Assembly: GCA_019022495.1 (NCBI GenBank)
Contig: JAFEKR010000002.1
Coordinates: forward strand, 3,038,001-3,102,000
DNA: 64,000 nucleotides
Origin: Epichloe hybrida
Lineage: Eukaryota > Ascomycota > Sordariomycetes > Hypocreales > Clavicipitaceae
Direction of reading: 5' to 3'
In this document: positions 23,801 to 33,969 of the stretch, in pieces
How positions within the stretch are numbered: the stretch's first letter is position 1
How the letters are laid out: the number at the start of each line of letters is the position of its first letter
Program-made: the position numbers and the translations under genes
The notes under the pieces: model-generated
Database searches by the model: none
What the model was told of the DNA's origin: nothing
What the model saw: only the letters and a program-made list of their open reading frames with translations

Positions 23801-26514
23801 TTAATATAGCTATATCCTTTAATACAGCTACATTTATTAAGGATATCTTTACAAAGACCACGTAAGAAGCACTCTATCTTTACTAGATTAATATCTATCT
23901 AGGCCCCCTAGATTTAATTATTATAGACACTAGAATAACCTTTAGAGGCAAGGAATTTAAGTAGCTTACGTTGTTAATAGTAATTAAGATTAAAGACATC
24001 CCTATTAAGGCTTACCATAGCATTAGTAAGGTTAAACAATATCATAGGCCGCTCTAAAGAGCCTATAATATCATTAGATAAGAATACCTAATAACGCCAG
24101 AGCCTATAGCGTTGCAAATAGTAGTTAAAGCTATAAATAACACCGTAGGATTAAATAGTCTTATGCTAATAGTCCTTATCTTTAGCGCGTATCCTTATAT
24201 AGTTAAGGAATCACCTCTATCGCTAGATATTACGTAATAAGCCCTTATAATCTAACTAGTAATAAAGGAAGTTAAGCGTATTTATGCCTAATAGAAGGTT
24301 AGTAATACCCTCGCTATAAGAAACAGTCCTAATACCTCTATAACTATTAACCTCCCACTAGGATTGCTTATACGCGTGTAGCGCAAAGGCAAGGGATAGA
24401 AGGGCCCCTATAAGCTATTAGCTATTAAAGGTAAGACCTACATTCTTAAGCTCCCTTAAGGCCCTAAGGCCTTTAGATTAACCTCTATTAGGCTTTTTTA
24501 TAAAGATCCTAATAAAAAGAGACCTCTTAAGAGCGCAGAGAACTAAGATACCCCTTTATAGCCTATAACTACCCCTCCTATTAATCCCCTAAGGCAAGGA
24601 CCTAGAAAACCTTAAAAGAACCCTCCTATTATTATGTCTAATGTTAATTACATAGATTAAATAAAAGATAAGACTAATATCTTTCTATTAGCTAAGGAAA
24701 GCTTTAATCTTAAGCTTATAATCTAATTATATAAGGAAGGAATTATTAAGACCCCTAGTAAACCCTTTAAGTAATTCACTAAAGCTAAAATTAATACTTT
24801 AATTAAATAAGGTATGTTCAAATTTATTAAGTATAATAAAAGAGAGTATAGTAAAACTTAAATTTTTAATTCCTATATTATTAACAAGGTAAAGGGTAAG
24901 ATAACAAATCTATACAAGAAGTTAAGGCTTGTAATCTAAGGCTACGGCAATAAAGAGAAGCTAGCGATCCTCACATAGGCCCCAATAATCTAATAAGCTA
25001 GCTAGCGATTAATCCTCGTGATAATACCTACGTTATTATTACTAGGCCTTATCCTCTAGCTTTATAACATCACACAGGCCTATATACAAGCATAAACGCT
25101 TCTTAGTTATATAATCCTAGCCTAGATCCCTATCTAAATCTATCACCTATACCCTATAGGTATAATAATATAAGTAATTAAGCCTTTATATAGTATTATA
25201 GAAGCTAGCACCTACTAGTAGGTAACGTATTATTATTACTATAGAGAAATGCTCTAGATAATAACCTTTACATTTAACCTATACCTGCTTATGATAACAA
25301 AGGAGAACCTAACCTTTATGTGTATAGGGATATAAACTAATGATATAATTAGACTATCTAACTGTAAGTTCTCTTAATAAGAGAAAGATTAATTAAAAGC
25401 CGCTTCTTTTGCTACTAAACTAAAGTAAATCCTTTCTATAAGGAACCTACTAACCTTTAATAGTAGTATTATTACTCTTAAAAATAATATAATTACGCTA
25501 AGGTAAAAAGGCTAAAGTAAAAAGCTTTAATTAATCCCGCTAACTAATTTAAAACAAGCGTACATAGAATAACAAGCTTAAGGCACGTATATTACCTTAA
25601 TCTGCTAGCCTAAAGCCTATTTTAACCTCTCCGTTATTGCATAACACTAAGACCTGTTATCCTAGGATATAAAAAACCTGAATTAATAAATTTAATAGTA
25701 AATTAATAATCTAGACTAAGGATTAAGGTTTATACTATTTAATCTTAAGAAGGTAAAACTTTTTATATTTATAGATAGATTATTTACTAATAACTAAGAC
25801 CTTACTTCTTAACTAGGCTACGTGCTTATCCTAGCTAGTAAAGTCTAAAAAGAAGGCACTTTTATAATCTAAGGTAATATTATACACTATAGCTCTACTA
25901 AGAGTAAGAGAGTTATAAGAAGTATGCTTACCTCTAAGATCTATAGCATAGTTACTAGTGCTAATATAGCTTATATAATCTTAACAACGCTTAGGTTAAT
26001 CATATACTAATTAAACCTCCCTATAATTCCTATTATTATCTATACTAATTTATACTCTTTATATAAATACCTTATTAAGCTTAGTACTATAAAAGAGAAG
26101 CGCCTTATAATTAATATCATAGCTCTTCATTAATTATACAAGCGACAAGAGATCTGCGAGATTAGATGGATTAATAGGAATAATAACCTCGCTAATGCAT
26201 TTACAAAGGCATTACTAAATAAGGTATTTAAGAGGTTTTATTATAAGTAATAAAGCAACTATTAGGATAGAAGGGTAGGTTATATAATCATAGCTCTTAT
26301 GTTAATCTAACGAGGTTAAAGGTATTAAGATTAAGCCTACTTATCCTTATATAGGCTTATAGATTAAATATTATCTTTTATTACGCCCCTTTTCCTTACT
26401 CTTTTCTTATAATATTATCTATGATTATTTAATCTCACTTATTTATTAATTCTTTTTTAATTATCTTATTAATATTATATATTAATAGTTATATTAAGGA
26501 GAGAGAGTTTCTAG

Positions 26515-26810
26515 TGTTAAAACAAGCATAATATTAATAAGGCTACGCGCCTCTAATTAGCTAGGCGTGTTATATTGCGGACCTACATGTCTAGCCTAAC
26601 CGCGCTGCGGTTAGTATTAGCATATGTGGCCTCTTCGCTAGTAACCCTAATTAAGGCCCCTTTTTCTATAATAAATAGCGCACCCTCTTTACTTCTATTT
26701 AATCCCTTTTTTGCTTATGGAGATAGACTAGAATATATAATAATTACGTGCACTTTAGTCCACCCCGAAAACCCTACGCGTAGGTCAATGGTATCCTGTA
26801 GATACTAACA
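26515..26810 (+). repeat. Copia B 3' LTR (296 bp)
   Basis: It has the same length as the 5' LTR and differs by transitions. A purine tract AAGGAGAGAGAG lies just upstream (26498-26509). Confidence 0.93.
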
Positions 26811-26859
26811 GAAACATAAAAAAGAAAAGTATTTTATTTTATTAATATTTTAAAAAGCC

Positions 26860-27118
26860 TGTTAGTTACACCAAGGTGCCTACGCAGGTAGGATAATTCC
26901 GTAATATTAAAGTCAATAATAGTTAGTTAGCTAGCTAGGCAAGAGAAAGAAAAGGGGGAAAGTCTAAATACTAGAAAAGTAAGCGAAATCTGTAAGTAAG
27001 GTAAAAGAGGGGGTAGTAAATTAGTATAGCTAATCATAGCGCGTGTATTATGCTAGACCTATAATTTAGTCTAGTATTTAGCTACGATTAAACCAATGAA
27101 GATCCGAAGGATTTAACA
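26860..27118 (-). repeat. Solo LTR of the copia C family, with TSD AAGCC
   Basis: The reverse complement matches the 257-bp LTR of copia C (39157-39413) end to end, from TGTTAAATCCTTCGGATC to GGTGTAACTAACA. It is flanked by AAGCC on both sides (26855-26859 and 27119-27123). A solo LTR with a matching duplication is the known product of LTR-LTR recombination that removes the interior. Confidence 0.9.
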
Positions 27119-27330
27119 AAGCCTTAAAATACTAAATAACTAGAAAGTCTACCTTTTTCTATAGTAATTTACTTATACTTACAAATAATTATATTATATT
27201 TATTCATTACTTATTTATTTTTAATTAAACTTTAACACTCATAATATTTAAAGTAATTTAAGTAATTTAATTATAAGTAATTTATACTATTATAAGCTAT
27301 TATAAGCTTTTATAAGCTATTATAAGCTAT

Positions 27331-27515
27331 GAATTACTATTATATTACTATTATATTACTATTATATTACTATTATATTACTATTATATTACTATTATAT
27401 TACTATTATATTACTATTATATTACTATTATATTACTATTATATTACTATTATATTACTATTATATTACTATTATATCACTATTATATTACTATTATATC
27501 ACTATTATATTACTA
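27331..27515. repeat. Minisatellite, 11-bp unit ACTATTATATT
   Basis: About 16 near-perfect units run in tandem, with TATCAC variants near the right end. The 87-codon open frame across it (Tyr/Ile/Leu repeats) is a by-product of the repeat. It is followed by GTAATT-rich simple sequence to about 27660. Confidence 0.9.
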
Positions 27516-27539
27516 TTACTATAATTACGACTATTATTA

Positions 27540-27660
27540 CTGAAATAATTACATGTAATTATGTAGTTGTAATTGTAATTGTCAATTTGTAATTGTAATT
27601 CATTGTAATTGTAAAATTTGGTTTGTAACTAATTGTAATTGTAATTGTAGTTGTAATTAA
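27540..27660. repeat. Simple sequence rich in GTAATT
   Basis: Irregular GTAATT/GTAATTGTAATT hexamers follow the 11-bp minisatellite. Nothing else was seen here. Confidence 0.6.
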
Positions 27661-27904
27661 ATACAATCCTCTAGTAAGGAGTACTAGATTATATTTTAAA
27701 TAAGATTTAGCTTATTTAAATAGCTTATATATCTCTGTAGGTTAGTAAGTATACTAGTAACTTTTGAAAGGTATATTAATAGTATATTAAGTAAAATACT
27801 AATAATTATATTACTATATATCTTAACAATATACTTATTTACTTAGGTAAATTATAAAGGGATTATATATAAAAAGTCTATAGTATACTATTTAAACTAT
27901 AATA

Positions 27905-28340
27905 AGCTAGTTTAAACCTAGATATTAAGAAGTATATCTTTATTACTAAAGAGATTAAGTACTTAGGATTTAGTATCTAGGTAAGAAAAGCTATTAACCT
28001 AAATAAAGAAAAGATTATAATAATTTAAGATTAAAAAGCACTAACTAAAGTTTAAGAAGTCTATAGTTTTCTAGGTTTCACTAAATTTTATTATAATTTT
28101 ATACTAGATTTCTTGAATTTAGTAAGCCCTTTTATTAACTTTATAAAGAAGGAAGCTTTATTTTACTAGATAGAGAAGCATAGTAAGGTATTTAAAGTAT
28201 TAAAGTTAGCTTTTATATTATACCTCATCCTAGCCTAGTATACTTAGAGAATAGACTTCTAAGGGTTTATTTATATTACAAATATACTAATTAGATAAAT
28301 AAAGATAACTCCTAATTAGTATTAGTACTATAGGTATATT
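27905..28340 (+). mobile_element. Fragment of a different Ty3/gypsy pol (RT to RNase H)
   Basis: One frame reads KEIKYLGFSI, later EVYSFLGFTKFYYNFI and INFIKKEALFY. This is the conserved reverse-transcriptase/RNase H junction of Ty3/gypsy elements (SFLGFxNFYRxFI). It differs from the chromovirus in the rest of the window, whose equivalent segment is at about 11.0-11.2 kb. Stop codons interrupt it and no LTRs were found, so it is a scrap. Confidence 0.8.
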
Positions 28341-28439
28341 ACTAACTTATATATAAGGTTTTTAGGGATAGACTAAGTTATATATAATTATTATATATTC
28401 TAGTTTACTTAAGAAAATAAAAAGAGAAATTAAATAGAA

Positions 28440-28617
28440 GTATATAAAGTATACTATTTATGATAGAAAAAGGGGCCTTAATTAGGGTTATATATAAAGA
28501 GGCTATATACGCTAATACTAACCGTGGCGTGGTTAGGCTAGACATGTGAGTCCGTAATGTAGCATGCCTAGCTAATCAGAGGCGCGTAGCCTTGTTAATA
28601 TCATGCTTGTTCTGACA
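28440..28617 (-). repeat. Partial copia B LTR (minus strand)
   Basis: The reverse complement starts TGTCAGAACAAGCATGAT and follows the copia B LTR for about 178 bp, then stops matching. The left boundary is approximate. Confidence 0.75.
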
Positions 28618-28643
28618 GTAAGAGATTAGTATTGAAACTATCT

Positions 28644-28673
28644 TTTAATCTTAATAATTATATTAAGATTAAA
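28644..28673. repeat. Perfect 13-bp inverted repeat, 4-nt loop
   Basis: TTTAATCTTAATA, ATTA, TATTAAGATTAAA. It lies at the edge between the RIP block and the gene island. It may be chance in AT-rich DNA or the footprint of an element. Confidence 0.8.
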
Positions 28674-29060
28674 TACGATTTTTTTTCTATATTCTATTTA
28701 CTTATAAGTACTTATTCTTAATATTTCAAATATAGTAGATTTAGAATCCACTAAATTTTGCCTTAAAGGGTGGTCGCAAACTTATGTCACATTACTGTAC
28801 ATTTAGCCAAAACAAAACCCCCAACGTTTCGATGCCACCTGACGTTAGCACTTTAGCACTTCATTTCAACACTTGCATCATCAGTTATCACCCGCATGTA
28901 GACGTGCAGTTCATTGTCAACCCTGCAAATTTTTGTCTTTCACATACGCAGCAGAATATCTCACTCTTCTCATTCAATTCCCAGCATTAATAATACATGC
29001 GGTTGCCAATTCTTTAAATACCCAGAACTGCTTATCTGGATCATCTAAACGATTCACAAA

Positions 29061-29957
29061 ATGTCAGTTCCACGAGACCAGCTGAAGTCACGAGTTCCGC
29101 CCTCGATGACCTTGAGTGACGGGTCTTCCATGTCTAGAACAGCACGGTCAAATATTCCGGTGCGTGAAATAGCACCATTGCGAGCAAAAAATCGATTCGG
29201 AGTGAAGGGGAACGCCATTGTTACAGGTGGAGCAGGAGGCATTGGCTCCGTTGCCTGCCGGGCCTTGCTTGAGCATGGTCTTCAAGGTCTGGCTATCTTC
29301 GATCTTGATTCGGACACTGGTTCAACCATCGTCAACGACCTGAAAACAGAATTCCCGAGTGCTGCCATTACTTTCATCCGAGTAGATGTGACCAACGTCA
29401 TATCCGTAGCGCAAGCTGTTGCTGAAGCGGAACAGCAGACAGGTTCTGTCAATATCTGCATCTGCTTTGCTGGCATCGCGCTCGCCGCCCACGCACTAGA
29501 CATAACTCAAGACCAATGGAATAAGATGTTCGATGTCAACTGTACCGGGGCATTTTTGTGTGCTCAAGCAGTGGCGAGGGCTATGAAACGGAACGGGACA
29601 AATGGCAGTATAGTGCTAATGTCAAGCATATCTGGTCATATTGTGAATTACCCCCAGCCTCAAGTCCATTACAACGCCGCCAAATGCGCTGTTCTGTCAA
29701 TGAAGAGCTCATTAGCGGCGGAGTGGGCACAATACGGAATTAGGGTGAACAGTATTAGCCCGGGATATATAGATACGGTACTCAACGAAGGGGACGGTCT
29801 CGCTGAACACAGACGCATATGGACTGAAAGAACCCCTTTTGGACGAATGGGACAACCCGAGGAGTTGACTGGTGCCATCATTCTCCTAGTGAGTCAAGCA
29901 GGGAGTTATATCACTGGTACTGATATTCTGGTTGATGGAGGTATCAGTGTTTTATAA
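29061..29957 (+). CDS. Short-chain dehydrogenase/reductase, polyol/ketose-reductase-like
   Basis: The intact single-exon frame encodes 298 aa. It has a Rossmann-fold SDR core: the NAD(P)-binding TGGAGGIG at residues 55-62, CFAG at 135-138 where NNAG is usual, VNCTG with Asn160, the SSISG segment with probable catalytic Ser189, YNAAK with Tyr204 and Lys208, and SPGY at 233-236. The C-terminal SYITGTDILVDGG is typical of classical SDRs. The SGHIVN..QPQ stretch before the Tyr resembles fungal mannitol, sorbose and L-xylulose reductases. The cofactor is uncertain: Asp81 after strand 2 hints at NAD(H), whereas that subfamily often uses NADP(H). The first 45 residues are a weakly structured extension. 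The ATG is preceded by CACAAA, a good fungal context. It is the only intact enzyme gene in the island between RIP blocks. The exact substrate is not known. Confidence 0.88.
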   Translation: MSVPRDQLKSRVPPSMTLSDGSSMSRTARSNIPVREIAPLRAKNRFGVKGNAIVTGGAGGIGSVACRALLEHGLQGLAIFDLDSDTGSTIVNDLKTEFPSAAITFIRVDVTNVISVAQAVAEAEQQTGSVNICICFAGIALAAHALDITQDQWNKMFDVNCTGAFLCAQAVARAMKRNGTNGSIVLMSSISGHIVNYPQPQVHYNAAKCAVLSMKSSLAAEWAQYGIRVNSISPGYIDTVLNEGDGLAEHRRIWTERTPFGRMGQPEELTGAIILLVSQAGSYITGTDILVDGGISVL

Positions 29958-30420
29958 CGCTGGAGCGTGTGTCCTAGAAGTTCTAGTGAAAAGAAAAAGG
30001 GGCGGAGACAAAAATATGTCACCATTGAGTTCCCAAACTAACTCTCGTAGGTCATGCCGTGTGGATAGTTATTTCCGGCTTTTGACTAGTTGATTTGTAC
30101 GGCACATAACTATATGACACAGAAGCTTACTGCCATCGTTGTGCTGCCACCTGATGTAACCAGGTTTTAGAGTATTTGTCACAATACTAGACCCACCAAC
30201 GATATGCCGAGACTTCACAGTATCTGCCTTGGACCATTCGGCTAAAGCCTAGCTTCATGCAAGCAATCACGTCAATCGGAATTTGATTGGAAGACGATAA
30301 TGATGATGGATAGTTTAAAACTTATAATAACTAATGTCCTAACTATGTTGCCATGGATATACAGAGAACATCACACTTGTTGCAATGATCATTTATCCAG
30401 CCAAACCGCTGTCACCATAA
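29958..30420. other. Intergenic, SDR to transaldolase pseudogene
   Basis: The composition is normal with intact CA/TG content. No open frame of note was seen. It probably contains the SDR 3' end and the decayed promoter and N-terminus of the transaldolase pseudogene. A TAA at about 30419 closes the pseudogene frame upstream. Confidence 0.5.
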
Positions 30421-31715
30421 GATAGGACCCACAACCTGGAGTATGCCCATTCTTATACAAAAGTCGAAAAGTATGCTAACAGTTCTGGTCTAGTAAAAAT
30501 CGACATCGACTGCGTGAATCCTAGCGCGCCAAAGAAGCTTCTCCCCTTTAAGCCCCATGATCAGACTACCCATGATCAGACTAGCAATCAACGTTTAGTC
30601 TATGAGGAAATACTCTCAGCTGAAAGCCGTGAGCTTCTTCTCAAGACTGCGAAAGAGGGTAAAGTCGAAGGATGGGAGGTGATACTCTACTGCATGGTGC
30701 AGTTTCAATGCTTTCATGTGACAAAGACAGATGCTAATTGTCGTACACCAAATTAGAGTGCTTCTCTGTGCGCCAAATAGACAATCTACAAAGACGAGTT
30801 CTAAATTCAGACGTCAGCAGTTCATGCATATACACAGAAAAAGTTGTCGCCCATGCCCGCTCACATGCTCGCGAATTTGAAAATTATGGAATTCCCCAGG
30901 AACGTACTTGCATCAAAATTCCAGCCACGGGACCTGCGCTGAACGCGAGTAAAATTCTCCGACGTGAGGGAATTCGTACCCTCGGGACGACTATTTTTTT
31001 CCGTCACACAAGCCATTACTACTAGTCAGGCCGAATGCCTTTCTATTAGCCCAGACTACAATTGTAAGGGAAAAGAGAAAGTGGATTTCTTCTCGGCTAA
31101 TTTTGCGTATCACTAGTGCCCTGGTACCATGCAGATCGACAATAATGGCCAGATGTATATGGTTCTGCTCTCAACCACGCTATGTCCCCGAGGATAGCTC
31201 AAATTGTAGAATCTTATAGGCTTCTTCTGGAGGAAACGGGTAAACAACAACCTTAGCTTAAGCCTGCTAGGCATGTAATAGAAGATCTACTTCATTTGCT
31301 GCTCACTTCAAGCTATCCCCAGTCTACCCGCAGCTTTATCTTAGCTAAGGAAGTAATGACGATAAATGAAGTTGGCTGTGAGCATGTCACAGTTCCAGAG
31401 AATACCCTTCTGGAAATGAGTATCTTGGATACGATGATAACCCCACCGCCTGGTCGCAGTAAGATTCAAAAAGTCAGTATTTTATCACCACGTCTGATAC
31501 ACCTACTTGCAGTCGATCCCCTTGCTATGTCCTCGTGGGATGGCGATCAACCTTGCAGAAATATTGACTATCTTGCAAACCATGGGGCGGCCTTGACCGA
31601 AGCTACTCAAGCAGATTAGGTTACTAGGACTAGTATTCACGATGCTCTGGGGGCTTTCAAGGCCAACGAAATGCGAAGCAAAAATGTCATTGAAGAAATC
31701 TTGAAAAAAGTTTAA
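30421..31715 (+). pseudogene. Broken transaldolase-family gene
   Basis: Segments of a fungal transaldolase-like protein lie in order on the plus strand but in several frames. They are: IDIDCVNPSAPKKLLPF and a TSNQ motif (30500-30600); LQRRVL, KVVAHARSHAREFENYGIP and CIKIPATGPALNASKILRREG (30796-30975), which holds the family's KIP motif with the probable Schiff-base Lys; SQAECLSISPDYN (about 31024-31062); NHAMSPRIAQIVESY near 31180; and GCEHVTVPENTL near 31375-31410. The last frame ends at TAA 31713-31715. Defects: no ATG for the first frame, frame changes near 30740 and about 31000, and stops at about 31111, 31256 and 31617. The damage is indels and scattered stops, not dense RIP. A missed intron could explain one frame change but not all of them. 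Transaldolase acts in the pentose phosphate pathway. Confidence 0.8.
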
Positions 31716-31866
31716 GGATTGGTTCTAAAATTGACAAATTGTAGCCCCATGTAGCAAGAGGCAAATCAAAATACAAGCTAGGGCATAAGCTGCGCGATTT
31801 CCACTCAAACAGTGTTGCTAAGCAAATACTGCTGTAGAACTTCTGGTGATTTCCCACAAACGAGAT
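31716..31866. other. Convergent intergenic gap
   Basis: A short space separates the pseudogene from the end of the minus-strand regulator. Nothing was recognised. Confidence 0.5.
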
Positions 31867-32677
31867 CTAAGACAGATTAGGATGTGGGGGAATCATCCTA
31901 TGAAAAGTGGAAGGTCGATTCGATGTTTCTGTGTTCAAGTCAACAATCCAAGGGTCTTCATCGTTTTCCAAGTCTAACGATTTTCCATAAGGGTTGTGAA
32001 AAAACGTGTGCGGCTCATTGACCGTTGGAACTTCACAAATATTCGCCTGCAAGGGGTCGAGTTGATCAAATTCGCCGAGAAAGCTTTCCGATTGGAAACC
32101 TGCAATCGGATCGCTAGCTACTGTCTCACCAGGAAACCAAACACTTTCCAGGCCTGGGTTTGCACAATTCTCCCCACAGCCCGCCTTAAAGACGCCAAGA
32201 GCTTCGCGTCTTACGTCAAACAATTGATTGAGGGCTTCGTCGACGGCAGTCATTTCAACTTGGAGTGCAGATGGCCCCATGACATGTGATCGTAGCGTGT
32301 TCAGCTCTATTTTAAGCCTGTGATTCTCCGATAGCAAGTTGTGGGCACTCTCTGCGGCAGCTATACACATGCGTCGCCGTTCTTGCAGGTGTTTGAGACA
32401 TTGGTTTATGATGAGTACTTTATTGAGGCGTCGAGACGATGCAAGGCCAGGAATGAGCTGAGCTATTTCCTTTAGGTGGACAAGTTGTTATCACTTGATT
32501 GATTATGCCAAGGGAATATTTGAAACCTACCAAAAGCTTGTCATTTAGGGACAAGCGCCGTTGCTTTTCAATCGAAAGATTACGAGCATTGACATGAGGA
32601 GGTAACGGGCGTGGACGGCCGATTCTCTTGCCGTTAGCATCTCGCTTATAAGTGCTTTTTAGTTCTGGTTCTGACAT
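31867..32677 (-). CDS. Basic helix-loop-helix (zipper) transcription factor
   Basis: Two exons (32531-32677 and 31867-32469, minus strand) encode 249 aa. The intron (32470-32530, 61 bp) has GTAGGT and AAAG ends and keeps the frame. The basic region and helix 1 are at residues 31-58 (ARNLSIEKQRRLSLNDKLL, with the E-K-Q-R-R core), the loop near IPGLASSRRL, and helix 2 from about residue 65 (NKVLIINQCLKHLQERRR). A continuing helix with leucines (HNLLSENHRLKIELNTL) could be a zipper. The Asp/Pro-rich C-terminal half has no recognised domain and could be an activation region. The N-terminus has a basic patch (KRDANGKRIGRPRP) that would suit nuclear import. It sits at the edge of the island, convergent to the broken transaldolase and near the SDR, so it may be their regulator, which is inference. 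It is not RIP-affected. Confidence 0.82.
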
Positions 32678-32948
32678 TTGAGTTAGACAATGTACTTTAG
32701 AGCAAAGCGCTTGATCGATGTGAATGAGAAGTTTTTATTTCTTAGCTTTTGAAGCGGGGGAGATTGATTAGTGAGTGGTTGGAGCATAACGGTTCGTCAT
32801 TATGCTAGGGTGTCTGAAGACTAGCTGCCCACAAATACGGTGGCACCTTAGAGAGGTCCCGCAAAGAGCTACTAAAATAAAAAAAACCTTACCTCTTATT
32901 TATAATTTTAAAATTTTACGATTTTACGATTTATAATTTCAAAGAAAC
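32678..32948. other. Promoter side of the bHLH gene, then repeat boundary
   Basis: The normal-composition upstream region gives way to AT-rich sequence at about 32875. No motif was assigned. Confidence 0.5.
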
Positions 32949-33204
32949 TATTGGTTACACTAAGGTGCCTGCGCAGGTAGGATAATTCCGTAGTATTAAA
33001 GTTAATAATAATTAATAGCTAGCTAGGAAGAGGGAGAAGAGAGGGAAAGTCTAGATAATAGAAAAGTAAGTAAAACCCGTAAGTAAGGTAAAAAAGGGGG
33101 TAGCAAATTAATATATTTAATTAGATTATATGCATTACGCTAGATTTATGATTAGTTTAGTCTTCGGCTATAATTAAGCTAATAAATTTCTAAAGGATTT
33201 AACA
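32949..33204 (-). repeat. LTR of the copia C family, no matching TSD
   Basis: The reverse complement matches the copia C LTR and the solo LTR at 26860-27118 from end to end (256 bp). The flanks are GAAAC on the left and CTAGT on the right, so no duplication is visible. It is either an old solo LTR or one end of a lost element. Confidence 0.85.
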
Positions 33205-33691
33205 CTAGTAGTCTCTCTTTTTATTATAGCTAAAGAAGCCTAAAAACATAATAAAAATTAAATTAAAGGAAAGTATATATATAGTAAATAATATACTAAG
33301 AAGGTTTTTCTTTAAGTTATATTAGTAAAATAAAGTATTTAGTATAATAATACTATTATAAAGTTATAATGTTATATCTAACCCTAGTTATAGTAAAATC
33401 CTTTAAATAGAATAATATTATAACTTGAATTACTAATTAAGTAAAATAGCTAATAATATAAGTATAAAATTAGTAGCTTTCGTTTAATTTCTATATTAAT
33501 ACTAGCTTATAAAAAGACCCACTTTTTATTTAACTAACACTACATTTATAGTGTATGTAGTGTAGTGTAGTTACTAACTACACTAACTACAAAAAAAAAC
33601 TACAATACATTAACTATAAGGAAAAAAAAACTACATTAGAAATACAAGATTTTCCTAAAAACTACACTAACTACACTATAAACAATACTCT
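33205..33691. other. AT-rich stretch with possible decayed MITE
   Basis: There is no coding content. From about 33515 there are GACCCACTTTTT, many TAGTGTAGT/ACTACACTA inverted matches and ACTACATT motifs. These resemble the ends and centre of the TIR element at 5698-6105. Clear ends were not found. Confidence 0.4.
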
Positions 33692-33897
33692 GATAGTTAG
33701 TATTAGTATATTTAGTCTCTTTATTAATAACCCTAATTAAGGCCCTTTTTCCTATAATAAAAAGTATACTCTCTTTACTTTTATTTAATCTCTCTTTTAC
33801 TTACTTTAGTAAACTAAAATATATAATAATTACGTGCACTTTAGTTTACCCCTAAAAACCCTACGCGTAAGTTAATAGTATCTTGTAGATACCTATA
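33692..33897 (+). repeat. Partial copia B LTR (plus strand)
   Basis: It follows the copia B LTR from GTTAGTATTAGTATAT through AACCCTAATTAAGGCCC to TTGTAGATACC. The first third of the LTR is missing. The right edge is approximate. Confidence 0.75.
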
Positions 33898-33969
33898 ATA
33901 AATAATATATATAATTATACTTCTTGAAATAAATATTAGAAATAGTAATAATACTTTTCTTATTAAAAT

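Larger units (their letters stand above)
20532..26810 (+). mobile_element. Ty1/copia element B, complete but dead (6.28 kb)
   Basis: 296-bp LTRs (20532-20827 and 26515-26810) are flanked by the target duplication GAAAC (20527-20531 and 26811-26815). The plus-strand order is gag with a knuckle remnant near 22750 (CYICSKEGY context), integrase (about 23.2-24.2 kb), reverse transcriptase (about 24.8-25.5 kb) and RNase H near 25.76-25.95 kb (GNIIHYSSTKS). Reverse transcriptase shows a RIP-hit T-N-D at about 25.34 kb where fungal copia elements have Q-T-D-D. Stops interrupt all frames. The two 83- and 77-codon open frames inside the LTRs are not genes. Confidence 0.93.

Noticed and set aside
20574..26808. 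Two similar open frames of 83 and 77 codons (20574-20825, 26575-26808)
   Set aside because: They lie inside the paired copia B LTRs, so their similarity is that of the LTRs.
27331..27515. Regular array, considered as CRISPR-like
   Set aside because: Head-to-tail 11-bp units without spacers in a eukaryotic genome; a minisatellite.
27329..27592. 87-codon Tyr/Ile/Leu-repeat frame
   Set aside because: It is a direct translation of the 11-bp minisatellite.
29282..29881. Minus-strand frames opposite the SDR gene
   Set aside because: They are shadows of the intact SDR coding frame.
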